Source: Rhizophagus sp. LPA8_4_AMF
Lineage: Eukaryota; Glomeromycota; Glomeromycetes; Glomerales; Glomeraceae
DNA: 23,556 nucleotides
Direction: 5' to 3'
Assembly (NCBI GenBank): GCA_021464525.1
Contig: JADRCO010001016.1
Coordinates: 1-23,556 of the forward strand
Under the pieces are notes generated by a model that had not been told where the DNA came from, made no database searches, and saw only the letters and a list, made by a program, of their open reading frames with translations. Shown one piece after another: positions 9,661 through 19,879 of the stretch. The translations under genes and the position numbers were made by a program. Position 1 is the stretch's first letter. The number at the start of each line of letters is the position of its first letter.

Positions 9661-10550
9661 CAGACAAGGCGGGTTACATAGAAGATTTGATCCAGTAACG
9701 AACCGGTCTAAAATGGATCTGCTAGTTTTTAATTTCAGATTTACTAATACTCGATTAATTCTGAACAATTTAGATTCTCAAAATTATTATGATCATTGAT
9801 CGGGTAACTACTGTGCCGCATTTTTCACACGATCTTTTAAACATTAAATTCCATGTGAAACCATAAATGTACCGTTAATCCAATAATTTTATTTGTTAAC
9901 AAATATATATATATATATATTTTTATATACATATACACATATATATAGAAATCTAATGAAAAAAACAAAAAAAAAATACATATATACATGTATATATATA
10001 TAGAAATATAAAACAAACCCAAAAATAATAAAATAGAAAAAAAAAACGAAAAAATATAAAATCTATGATTCTATCTAGGAAATAAACGAATATAAAATAA
10101 CGAATCGACAAATAAAAAAAGAATAATAATTTTTGTAAAAACAATATCGATAAACCATACTGTAAATCGGAAACGATAAATTAACGATGATGAGTTTTAA
10201 TGAGTTTTCGTTTCACTGACATTGTGCGAACATTATTGCCTTTAGAAATGTAATAAGGGTTGCAAAAAAAAAAGATTAATAATTTATATTTTTTACGAGT
10301 TATAATTCAATTAATTCGTATTACTAACCAATTTTTTTTTAAATAAAAGTCATAATATTATTTCATAAAGCTTAATTTAATATCTTAATTTTTATTTTTT
10401 TTTCATAGAAAAATTTTCATAGTTATTTTTCTCAAGATTAAATCATAGCCGCTTTTATATTTGATATTTGAACCTTACGCAGCATCAAAGACGTATGAAA
10501 CGCAATAAGGGGAATACATGGATTGTATCACGAAATCATATTAGAGAACT
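9661..10550. repeat. TA-rich microsatellites in an intergenic stretch
   Basis: (TA)n tracts lie at about 9902-9947 and 9979-10002. Both end in a shared word, ATATATATAGAAAT, so the second may be a duplicate of the first. The minus-strand frames across them are tyrosine/isoleucine/phenylalanine runs and are rejected as genes. Nothing else is visible in this stretch. Confidence 0.6.
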
Positions 10551-10557
10551 TAAAAAT

Positions 10558-10761
10558 TTAATTATAAGAAAACGCGTTCATTTCAATATATTGGCGTAAA
10601 TCAAATGCACTCCATTTTCTTTTGTTCATATGCATGGAACAATCGGACATTCGCTTTAAATCAAAATAGTTAGTCCAAAATATCACGACTAGGCATAAAA
10701 TAAAATATACAATCATTACAATGATTTTATTGAATAAAGATAAAACAAAATAATGCGACAA
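10558..10761 (-). CDS. Possible small membrane protein or exon
   Basis: A minus-strand frame of 67 codons ends with TAA at 10558-10560. It has a hydrophobic stretch (KIIVMIVYFILCLVVIFW) followed by a hydrophilic part of ordinary composition (DLKRMSDCSMHMNKRKWSAF, then DLRQYIEMNAFSYN). This would be one membrane span with a positively charged side. The frame is open upstream for about 15 more codons without an ATG, so the true start is unclear; the first ATG inside lies within the hydrophobic stretch. No acceptor site or homologous copy supports it. It is listed because the C-terminal half does not look like AT-rich noise. Confidence 0.25.
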   Translation of the reverse strand: MSHYFVLSLFNKIIVMIVYFILCLVVIFWTNYFDLKRMSDCSMHMNKRKWSAFDLRQYIEMNAFSYN

Positions 10762-10769
10762 GGAGTAAA

Positions 10770-12160
10770 AGTTCCCGTGAAATACAGTATGTATATTTTA
10801 TAAGAAGGATTGGAAGTAATCATATTTAGACATATTTACATATAGATAAGGGATGACTAATTAAATGAAATAAAGCAAAATAGAAATAATTTTCGAAAAA
10901 AGAACGATTTATTAGATATTAAAATTATTCAAGGGTATAAATAAATGTCATTTATTTGTATTAATTATTGAAAAAAAAAAATTCTAGTTAAAAGTATACA
11001 TCGGAATTCCTTTTAAAACTTCCGTAATATTTTGTCCGAATATATACATATAGTGTACCATAATAAATTTTCCGATTTGAGCTCCAAATTTCTCACTTAA
11101 TATTTATTTACTGTATCATTAGGGCGTTCTGTGCATCAAAATGTTAAAAAAAAGATTTATTGATATAATATTGTCGATCCTGTATCATATTTGGTTTATA
11201 AACAATTTCTTAATTATACACTTTAAACAAAGGACATGAATAAGTCATTAAAAACAAATATGCTTTGAAACATCACATGCATATGATGAAAGTTTTAAAC
11301 ATATGACATGATTAAAAGTTATTTTTTTAGACACCAGTAGGAGTAGTGTTCAAACAGATTATTTTGCATAAATAAAAACAACAATGTGTTTACAAATTAC
11401 ATGAATTATATATTATGTATATTTTTTTTTTTTCCATTCATCGCATTCATCGAAATTACATTTTTAGTGTTACGTGAAATGTTCAGATAGTATTAGATAA
11501 AAATCATATGATCTTTCTAATATACTGTACCCTATTTATAAAATATCAATCTTATAAAATTCGGGTTAAGATTTTCATTAGATATCAAATAATAAGAATA
11601 TTAAAAATTTGACAATTAAAATATTACTAGAATAGGAAAAGTGGGCCCGAAGTATCGTTATTTTTGCATCGATAATTTTAGTGTTACATTTTTAAGAACG
11701 GTCGGAATTTATTTAATCTAATTTTACGCACTTGTACTTTTATTTATTTTTTTATATTTATAAATGTTTTATTTTTATTTTTATTTTTATATTTTAATTT
11801 TATTAGTTATAAAATTTATATTTATGGCTTGTGATCAATCTTAAAAATTTTTTATAGGGATTTTATTGTATAAAATTGTAATGATAGGATTTTTTATAAA
11901 CAAAATTATTTGTGCATTAGTAACACGAAAGATTTCCAATGATAACAGTCTCCATTTCTAATTTGCCGGAAACGCCATACCGTACAATAGATTAATATTT
12001 CTTATTAAACAAGCATTAAATAAGCATTTGTAATCAATCAAAAAGCTTTATTAAACGAATGAATGATTAAGTATTAACATTATAATTTATCATTTCGTTC
12101 GTTTATGATATTTTTTTAGTAAATTATTATTAGAAAACGAAAGATAGCGGGACCAGATGG
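10770..12160. other. AT-rich intergenic stretch, no gene seen
   Basis: Neither strand shows a protein-like frame or matched splice signals. Poly-A/T runs and TATTTTTATTTTTATTT stretches near 11745-11800 dominate. Confidence 0.6.
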
Positions 12161-12234
12161 ATGATCGACAAATCAGGGCTAAATCATGGGCTTTTTCCCG
12201 ATGTTTTTTCTTTCTTAACATATTTCATAAATCT

Positions 12235-12305
12235 GGATGAAATCCGTCATCCGGATTACTAAAAAAAATTCCGGTTTATATCCGAGTGGATAATCCAGAA
12301 TTTGG
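12235..12305. repeat. CCGGATT-word cluster, MITE-like remnant
   Basis: The segment repeats ATCCGGATTA, TTCCGGTTTA, TATCCGAGTGG and ATCCAGAATTTGG words, resembling the 1711-1830 cluster. Likely the end of a decayed element of the same family; no bounded ends are seen. Confidence 0.35.
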
Positions 12306-12497
12306 ATTTACATATTCTCCTATTTATTAAATATAAAGTTATAAATTTTGATTTTTCACATTTAAAATATTAATTTTACATTATAATATATTAAAAAATT
12401 CTGTTATAACAATTTTCATTATTGTTAAGAAATTTAGAATAACATACCATGATCATACCAAGCCCAGCCCATTCTCATATAAATTTTATAAATAAAT

Positions 12498-12645
12498 AGA
12501 ATTCATGGCTTTTTAATAAACTTTATGGTCTTTTTATTTAATAGGATTTGTGGCTTTTTTTAATATAACCTTTATTTAATAAAATTCTATGGCTTAAAAT
12601 TTTAATAAAAATATATAATAGAATTTGTGGGCTTTTTTTAAATAA
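12498..12645. repeat. Degenerate tandem repeat around TTTRTGGCTTTTTT
   Basis: Five diverged units contain the core ATTTGTGGCTTTTTTTA or a close variant (cores near 12504, 12524, 12549, 12588 and 12625), separated by T/A-rich spacers. The spacing is irregular, about 20-40 bp. No coding potential. Confidence 0.45.
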
Positions 12646-12699
12646 ATAAATTTTATAACAAAATCTGTAAAAAAATAAATGATATAATAATTTTTTATC

Positions 12700-13800
12700 A
12701 ATAATTCCTAAAAAATGTTATTATTGGTTGTTGATTATTGGTTACAAAATTAAAAATATTAAAATAAACTAAAAATTTGCTACTTGTACTTTTAATGTAA
12801 AAGGTTTTTAAATTAAAATTTACTAAAAATTAAAACTAAAATTATTAAAAATATTAAATTTATTTATAAAATTAAATATGCAAATATTAATTTGAAAAAA
12901 TATTTATAATAATAAAATTGGCAATAATTTATATTTATATTTATATTATTCATTTTATTTACTAGTACTATAATTAATAAGAATTATTAATATTTGTAAA
13001 TTAAATATTAAATAAAAATTTTTTAAAAAAAGATTTTTACTTTATTATATCATTTTATTAATTTAATATATTAAAGGTTATAAAAATTTGAACTATTAAA
13101 AGTCATTTAAAAATTTTGAAAAATTTTAATTTTATAAATATTTAAAATAATTAATAATTGAATTTATATTTTTATTTTATTTATAAAAAAATATTAAAAG
13201 AACTTCTTTAAAATTTTAAAATCCAATTCCTTGCTAAAAAAATCTAATATAAAATATAAAGTAGTATAAAGAAAATTATTAAAAAAATACTAGTAAAATT
13301 TACTATAGTAACAAAAATCTATATTCAATTTTTTGAAATCAATTAAGATTTAATTATGCTACATATATATAGAATATTAAGACAAATAAAATATAATTTA
13401 ACTTATTAAATATATTTAATAAAAAAAGGACATTTGGCTATTTCAACCAATATTATTTTCACATATATATAATAATTTTTAATGATTTATTATTTTTTTA
13501 AAAAAATATTTAATTACAATAACTTGGATTAGCATTAAAGAATTATAATTTCAACCTAGATTATGAAAATTTTGACTAATAAAATTGCATTTATATGGAT
13601 TTGATCCCAAATTTAAATGCTAATAATTTTTTATTTTGATCTTTCTTAAAAATCTAATTAGTAGTTTAATATAGTAGTTACAGATTAGAGTTGTAAAATT
13701 TTAATTTTGAAAATTTTTAATCATTAGAAGCAATATACATAATTCTATAAATCCTTATTTCATTTTTTTAAAAAAAAATTAAAAAATCTTACCTCTTATC
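12700..13800. other. Extreme AT desert
   Basis: More than 1 kb of nearly pure A/T with only scattered G or C. There are no frames of note on either strand and no conserved motif. Such stretches are typical of silenced or intergenic DNA in very AT-rich fungal genomes. Confidence 0.7.
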
Positions 13801-14242
13801 AATTTTATTTTGGTTCGTGTCAGATGATATATTTATATATCTCCTATTCCATGATTTCAAAAATGCTTTTTCATGAGAAAAAGAAATACGCGCATTTATT
13901 TTGATTGGTTAGTAAATCAACATCCTAATTAGATCGTACATGTAAACTTATTAGTTATTACGATAATTTATATTTACTATCGTTAATGATCAATAGATCT
14001 GCATTCTGATAAATAAATTAACGTTTAAATGGTTCTATAAATAAAAAAGATTGTTGGAACTGAGTAATATAATATTTGACATTTATATACTGAACGATTC
14101 TTGATAAAAGGCCAAAAAAAAAATTCTATATAATTAAAATTGAGGTCCATTGAATTTATTATTATAAATAATTACATTCCGAAATTCCGATGAAAAATCG
14201 TGTGTAAAATGAGATAACGTGATCGTGAGAGTCGATGCAACC

Positions 14243-14296
14243 GATGCATGTAAGAAAACCGATGTAAGGAAACCGATGTATGTAAGGAAACCGATA
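14243..14296. repeat. Short tandem repeat GATGTAAGGAAACC
   Basis: Three adjacent units of 18, 14 and 18 bp: GATGCATGTAAGAAAACC, GATGTAAGGAAACC and GATGTATGTAAGGAAACC, then a partial GATAAG. The units differ by a 4-bp GCAT/GTAT insertion. A small plus-strand frame (14219-14404) and two antisense frames cross it; their repeated peptides (KPMYVRKP) come from the DNA repeat and are not evidence of a gene. Confidence 0.7.
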
Positions 14297-14419
14297 AGAT
14301 TTAAATCGGGAAACAACGATACATACAGTAGGCAAATGAAATATCAAAATTTTATTACTCTTGCCAGCAATACCTTGGATGAATTTTTTGTTTCTCTTCC
14401 ATGAAATAAATTAATAAAA

Positions 14420-15640
14420 AAAAAAAGCGCAAGAAAAGAATGGTGAGAAGCATATAACGACAAATTACGGTACGTACCCGCAGTTTCCCAGAAAATCGGC
14501 AATTTTTCATTTCCCTTTCATCTCTAAACGAGACTTAAACAAAAATGGATTAGCTATTATGATAGCGGAAGTCTAGATCCATTTGGTGAACAATAACAGG
14601 AATTATTCCATTTAATTAAAACGTCAATGTAAACATAAAAATGGAAAAAATAAATTCAAAACTCCAGAAAATATTGCATTATTATAAATATTTATGAGCA
14701 AATTTGGGCCTTTCGTTTCTTGTTTTTTATGATTTGTATAAAAAAAGAAAAATTACATGAGCTGCATAAGAACTTTCAAATTTTTGCTAAAAGAACTTTT
14801 CTCACCCCCAAAAAGTTGAAGATCTTTGTGCTTTGAATCAATAGTTCAAATATTTGTTTATTATTTATTATGATTTAAACAAATAATCATGTATTACCAG
14901 GAAAAGATTACATTTCAAATTCGACTCCCTTATGAACTTTTTTTTTTAATCCGGTACTTTGTTACAAAAACTGAGATGCATAATAATGAAACGCATGTCC
15001 GTATGATATTTATTCTCTAGCATATATATTCATATAATGAAAAAGTATAATGAATCTATAGGTTTCATTAATAATAAGTGTTTCATGAAGTGAGTGATAT
15101 TTTCAAAAAAATTACTATTATTAACGATAACTTGTATCATCAAATCTCCATATATCTGATATGCCGAATATTTTTCTTACATCAACGCATCAAATCAGAA
15201 CTGTCATACTTCATAGTGCTCTGATCTTTAAGATAGAGAAATATATTTTTTTTACACGTTTATTTTATTCTATGCATTTTGTGCATGCGTCGTAATGGCT
15301 TATATAATAATAACTTAAATAATTCATTGATTACTGAAAAAGAGATCATAAAGATATTCATTTTTTTCTTTTATAGTTTTATTCATTTCGGGTGAACTTT
15401 AGTACAAAGAAAAAAATTTTTTTCCTATAATTCATTAAAAAACCGGAGTCTTTTTAACGAATAAGAGATGATTTTTTGTGGTTATTGTTACTCGCCCTTT
15501 AAGATATTTATCATTATACGTAGTCTTAATATGGTAACAAAATTTTAGATATAAAAAGGGTGAAAATGAACCGTCTGGGAATTTAACCTACCTTAAATTC
15601 AAAAAAAATTTTAAAAAAAAATTTCTTCTAATAATTTCAC
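14420..15640. other. Intergenic stretch upstream of the Myb-like gene
   Basis: No coding frame is supported. This should contain the promoter of the gene starting at 15658, but no specific motif stands out from the A/T background. Confidence 0.5.
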
Positions 15641-15657
15641 CTTGCCTACTAGAAATT

Positions 15658-16281
15658 ATGGCCAAAAATTTAAGTAAATTTGATAAAGAAGTATGTTAAA
15701 CAAATTGTTTTTAATTCGAATTTCCTTTAAACTTGACTTATTATTATTATTTTAGAGTGAGGATACTATTCTCAAATATATGAATGAATGGAATGATAGC
15801 GGAAAACCTAATAGAAAACCTTTTGTAATATTGAGCACAAAAATTCCTTACACTCCTAAACAAATTAGTCATTAGTAAGTTCATTAAATAATCTTTTTTT
15901 TTAAAAAAAATCATGATTTTAATTTTACATCTAAAAACTTAGTTGGGCTAATAAACTGGATCCTAGACGTAAGTGAATTACATCGTTTTAAAAATAAAAA
16001 AAAAAAACTGAAATACCTTCTTTATTGTTTTAGTTTGCTTGAACAAAAACATACCATTTAGCGATGATGAGAAGGAATTTATTTTTAAATGGGTAAAGCA
16101 ACATTTCAAGTCCAGTAATAAAAAAGTACCCTGGAAAACTTTACAAGCTAAAATCTTGGAAGATTTTGGGAAATTTCGCGCGCAAAATGATATTAAAAAT
16201 TTGTGGAATACCCATAAAAAAAAAGTGGATAGACGGGTAAAAATATTCTCATCTAAGGACAAAAAAAAAGAAAAAAAATAA
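15658..16281 (+). CDS. Two-repeat Myb/SANT-like DNA-binding protein, four exons
   Basis: Exons 15658-15690, 15756-15874, 15943-15968 and 16034-16281 join in frame to a 141-aa protein; introns are 65, 68 and 65 bp with GTATGT or GTAAGT donors and TTTAG-type acceptors. Repeat 1 (about residues 8-60) runs from FDKESEDTILKYMNEW through YTPKQISHYWANKLDPRL. Repeat 2 (about 68-122) runs from FSDDEKEFIFKWVKQH through VPWKTLQAKILEDFG and NDIKNLWNTHKKK. The spaced tryptophans (W23, W52, W79, W93, W117) and the WxxxLDPxL join between repeats are typical of Myb repeats. The lysine-rich tail (KDKKKEKK) could be a nuclear localisation signal. The likely role is a nuclear DNA-binding factor; the targets are unknown. 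No other domain is present. The start is the first ATG in frame and gives an 11-codon first exon. An AATAAA at 16419 is a possible polyadenylation signal. No disruption is seen. Confidence 0.85.
15943..15968 (+). other. 26-nt microexon of the Myb-like gene
   Basis: Bounded by acceptor AACTTAG (ending 15942) and donor C|GTAAGTG (15969). It completes a split tyrosine codon, encodes WANKLDPR and leaves one base for the next leucine codon. Skipping it would remove the last helix residues of repeat 1 and shift the frame. Its protein fit on both sides is the main support. Confidence 0.8.
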
Positions 16282-16284
16282 TTT

Positions 16285-17600
16285 TTTTTTTTGATATATT
16301 TTAATATAGTTCTTTGTTCAAATACCATCTAGTTTTTTTTTCCTAATACATTATTAGCACAGTTTTTTCAAATATATTTAACATAGTTTCTATTTTTTTT
16401 TATTATAATAATACAATGAATAAATTTAATCATATATATATTTATATACTTGTAGCAACTTATTAGTCATTTTTAAAAATTGGCTATCAATTATCCAATA
16501 CTTATCCAATTCCTAATTTTAAAAAAAAAATTGTTATGCTTAGTTAAGTTTATATTGTATTTACTATACAATTACTATTATACTATACAATTACTCTCCA
16601 GTTTATAATATATTAAAAAAAATTATAACTAATTTACATCCAGAATAATATCTCCTGAGTGATATTATCTATTAATTTTGATAAATTTTAACTCAAGTAA
16701 TATCACCTGATAAATTTTTTAATTAATAATGTTTGTTTATTAAAACAGATAATCTTTTTTTGGCATCCTTTAACATCTAATATTTTTTAACATTTTTTAA
16801 TATCCTTTAACTTAATGTCCTTTAACATCCTTTAACATTTAAACATCATTTCTTTTTCTTCTTCTTAGACTCTTAAAGGTAAAGCTTTTTTTTATTATAT
16901 TTATTTTTTTTTCATTGTTATTATTGTTTTTCAATTACATTTTCTTTATATTGACTTGTAATAATCTCATTTTACTTTATATTTTAATTCTAAGTTTACA
17001 GTATTTTAATTTTGGTGATTTTGATTTATTATAACCTTGTATGTTTTTATTTCTAATTTATTTTAATTTAAAAGTCTGTAAAATCACATAAATCAGATCT
17101 AATATGATGTAACAGAATTATAGATTTTTTTTTTACCATAAATGTATTTTAGATTTTAAAAACTATATGTAAAATATTTTTATATGAAAAACTCTTAAAA
17201 GATCCAATTAAAACTTATTAAAAATTTTTTTATACAAAATTTTTTTACAAATATAAATTTTTATAGGTTAGAATTACCTGAATAAAATTAGCTAGATAAT
17301 ATTTACTTGAAAAGAAAATTAGCAACAATTTTAAAAAAATATATATAAAATTAATTTTTTTTTTTTTAATTCTGCAGCACATTTATTAGATTATTAATTT
17401 AAAATAAACGGTTTAATATAATAATAAAAGTAAAAATAACTACAAGTCTAAATTAATATAATTATCTAATAAATCACCTATCATTCACGAAGAACCCTCA
17501 TATGTGCACTATCGGTGAAATAATTCAGTTCATACAGGTAAATGTATGTAAAATACATTGTTCTTAGTTCAAAGACCCTATAATCTATACCAGGAATCTC
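16285..17600. repeat. Intergenic stretch with small repeats
   Basis: No gene seen. It holds a 19-bp-period duplication (ACTATACAATTACT at 16563-16576 and 16582-16595). A hairpin pair is GTGATATTA 16659-16667 with TAATATCAC 16698-16706. An irregular repeat of CCTTTAACAT words lies at about 16764-16844. At 16862-16884, TTCTTAG-ACTCTTAAAG-GTAAAGC resembles the splice-like core of the array units at 18.8-19.6 kb. Confidence 0.5.
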
Positions 17601-17609
17601 AAGGACCTG

Positions 17610-17900
17610 TTACACTACAGCTTTTTCTGATTTTTTATGAGATAAGTAAAAGAAAACAAAAACTAAAAAAATAATACCAATAATATATACCGTTAATTCA
17701 CATGAGAAAATTGTTGCCTGTATATAATAGTTCAAGTTGTAATTCCAATCACAGCTTTCAATATACTCAGGAAAAAAGGATTCTTGAACCTTCCATATGG
17801 TAATATTTCCAATTCTTTCACCATCATATACTTCACAATCTATAAATCCAATCATCAGCTTTGATATTGTAAGTAGTAATTTCCTACATATAATATTGGA
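17610..17900 (-). CDS. Possible terminal exon of a membrane protein
   Basis: On the minus strand an acceptor TTTCTTTATCAG ends at 17901 and opens a 96-codon frame to TAA at 17610. The first ATG is at 17855, giving 81 aa if it starts there. It reads MIGFIDCEVYDGERIGNITI, WKVQESFFPEYIESCDWNY and ATIFSCELTVY, then a strongly hydrophobic segment (about residues 55-75, IIGIIFLVFVFFYLSH), then KKSEKAVV. Cysteines and tryptophans before the segment and lysines after it fit a single-pass type I membrane protein with a short cytosolic tail. The family is not recognised. Candidate upstream exons lie around 18060-18160 on the same strand (QPIFSYQFTARGFKDRDKQ after an acceptor ATTTTAG) but could not be joined with confidence. 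Confidence 0.4.
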   Translation of the reverse strand, partial: SNIICRKLLLTISKLMIGFIDCEVYDGERIGNITIWKVQESFFPEYIESCDWNYNLNYYIQATIFSCELTVYIIGIIFLVFVFFYLSHKKSEKAVV

Positions 17901-18497
17901 CTGATAAAGAAATCTTTACAATCCCTAAAACAAAATTAAATTCATAGGTACAAAAAAAGAAAATTCTATAAAAATGCAATACAAAAATACAAAAACCCGT
18001 TCCAAAAAAATAAAAAAAAATCTACAATTAAAAGTAAAAAAGAAAAGAAATCTATATAACATTAAAAGGTAAAATTGTAAATGACTGTCTTTTTACATGT
18101 AAAAAGTTGTTTATCTCTATCCTTAAAACCTCTTGCTGTAAACTGGTAAGAAAAAATGGGCTGCTAAAATGTAGTCCCGAAGTCTATTTTAAAAATAACT
18201 CATAAATTATTTTCAATACCATGAGAATATAATGGTGGTTTATGTTGTAAACCAAAGTGATATTAGTATCCAGTAGGTTATTTAAAAGTAATACAAGAGA
18301 TGACACATTAAATCTTAATTTTAACTTAATTAGATATGTGTCTAGAAAATTATTGGAAGATCTTTCTGGAATCAGAGTACCAGTTTCCTAATTAGGCGAT
18401 ATTTATATTTGGTATGTTTTCTATTGGAAAATGGATGTTTGGATATATCAGTGAGAAGAAAAAAAACTTGAAGATGTTAAAAAGTAGAGGATAAGGT

Positions 18498-18582
18498 ACA
18501 GTCAACTCTTTATAAATGCACACCCTTTGGGACTGAAGATAGACATGCACTTTATACAAAGGGTATGCAATTATATAAAAAT
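18498..18582. repeat. Pogo/Tc1-mariner-like terminal sequence
   Basis: It begins TACAGTCAACTCTTTATAAA, then TGCACACCCTTTGGGACTG. The word TTTATAAATGCACACCCTTT returns in inverted, diverged form as AAAGGGTATGCAATTATATA near 18560-18579, making a subterminal hairpin. TACAGTCAACTC-type ends followed by such a foldback are typical of fungal pogo/Tc1-mariner elements. Neither an opposite end nor a transposase frame is present in the window. Confidence 0.45.
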
Positions 18583-18639
18583 TTAAAATTTACATTACAA
18601 ATATATCAAAACAATTTACTATATTTAAAGCTCTAAATA

Positions 18640-18792
18640 ATTCTAGTTCAATCTGAAAACCAAGCTAGATCTGAACTGAAAATTCAGTTTCAGTTTTAAA
18701 AAATTTAATTCAAAATTTTTGGTTCAGTTTTTGGTACAATTCAGTTTTTTTTAATAAGCCAATCTTAATCTGAACTGGAACTGAATGAAGCT
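18640..18792. repeat. TCTGAACTG-rich repeat, decayed MITE
   Basis: Words such as ATCTGAACTG (twice), TTCAGTTT and GGTTCAG recur on both strands, with a local hairpin AACTGAA/TTCAGTT at 18674-18689. The layout resembles the GAACCGA-rich interior of the hAT MITE at 6579 and the element at 20970. No target duplication is identified. Confidence 0.35.
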
Positions 18793-18839
18793 GATTATAT
18801 TTTTATATAAAAAAAAATTTTTTTTATACTTATTTATTT

Positions 18840-19613
18840 TTAATACTTTTGTCCTTTTCCATACAGATTTTAAAGGTAAGTTTCATTTGAACAGGGATAT
18901 TTCTAATGTTTTTTTTAATATATTTAAATATTTTTATTCTAAAAAGCCATTTAAACAATTTCACTTCAATCTTTGAAGTAGATTTCTTTTAGCAAAGGTT
19001 TATTTTTGTTCTTTAGTTCTTTTTTTTTTATTTTTATTAATTTTTAAGATTTTATTCTAGAAAGAAGATTCAGTTCGTCTCTATTTTAAAGATAAATTTG
19101 ACAAGATTTTTTTTTGAGCAGGCTTTTTTTTTATTATTTCTTTTATTTTAATATTAGAAAAAGATTTTTCTCTTTCCATTCAGACTTTAAAGGTAAAATT
19201 TGGCAGTTTCTTTTAAACAGGAGTTTTTATGGCTAAATCTTTATAAAGACACATGTATTTATTCTTATTTTATTTTTAATATTTTTATTCTAGAAAAAAA
19301 GTTTCATCTCACTCCAACCTTAATATATTTACTATTTAAAGGAAAATCAGAATCTGTATAATAAAAATAATGAATTCTGAAACCTTATAGAAAAAAAAAT
19401 GAAATAAAGGAACAAGTATTAAAAAAGTTCAGAAAAAAGATGTAGAATAAAAATTAAACTTTAAAGGTAAATTGGCAGATTTTTTTGGGTAGGTTTATCT
19501 AATCATTTTTATTTATTCTAATATTTTTAATATTTTTTATTTTAAGAAAAAGCCATTCAGACTTTGGTTTTAGCGAATTTTTTTTAAATTTTTTTTTTTT
19601 AATTTTATTCTAG
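18840..19613 (+). repeat. Degenerate ~100-130 bp tandem array with splice-like units
   Basis: Seven or eight diverged units share the order: T-rich tract, TTATTCTAG, AAAAAGA, CTCTTTCCATTCAG, ACTTTAAAG, GTAAATTTGGCAG, then TTTTTTTGAGCAGGTTT. Cores lie near 18867, 18970, 19083, 19184, 19334, 19458, 19561 and 19635. Each better unit contains an acceptor-like TTCTAG and a donor-like AAAG|GTAAA. In one register units read FHTDFKGK (18858), FHSDFKGK (19175), NFKGKLADFF (19458) and HSDFG (19555). So the unit may be a duplicated small exon plus intron, or a decayed coding repeat read straight through. Confidence 0.55.
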
Positions 19614-19834
19614 AACGATTCTCTCTTTATTCAGACTACATGGTTGCAATGAATAAATATAGTAGAGAAAATTTCCTCACCGATCATTCAGTCCAAAAGA
19701 ATTTCAAGACAAAAAAAAATTGGCAGAAAGTTCACAACTTTATAGGAAAAGTTTTTTTAGTACGGGGCAACCAGAATTCAACTACCGCTTTTACCAAATC
19801 CCTCATGGAAAACGTTTCTCTTCATTCGACTTAA
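19614..19834 (+). CDS. Possible terminal exon after the array
   Basis: After acceptor TTTTATTCTAG (ending 19613) a frame runs to TAA at 19832-19834. It reads RFSLYSDYMVAMNKYSREN, FLTDHSVQKNFKTKKNWQKV, HNFIGKVFLVRGNQNSTTAF and TKSLMENVSLHST. If it starts at ATG 19640 it is 64 aa. The segment is clearly GC-richer than the flanking array and its composition is ordinary. The first codons lie in the same register as the FHSDFKGK peptide of the upstream array units (YSDY here), so it may be the preserved 3' end of the gene from which the array grew. No recognised domain and no homologous copy. Confidence 0.4.
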
Positions 19835-19879
19835 TAGTAGGTTTGGTGAATTTTTTTGGATGGGTCTAGATTTATGATT

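Noticed and set aside
9837-10144. Two minus-strand ORFs of 61 and 63 aa
   Set aside because: They translate TA microsatellites and poly-A runs into Tyr/Ile/Phe repeats.
15978-16328. 116-aa minus-strand ORF
   Set aside because: It is antisense to the Myb-like gene, which has intact domains and consistent splicing on the plus strand.
18785-18976. 63-aa plus-strand ORF
   Set aside because: It is a fragment of the degenerate array, rich in Phe/Lys from poly-T/A; only its FHTDFKGK part is informative and is recorded with the array.
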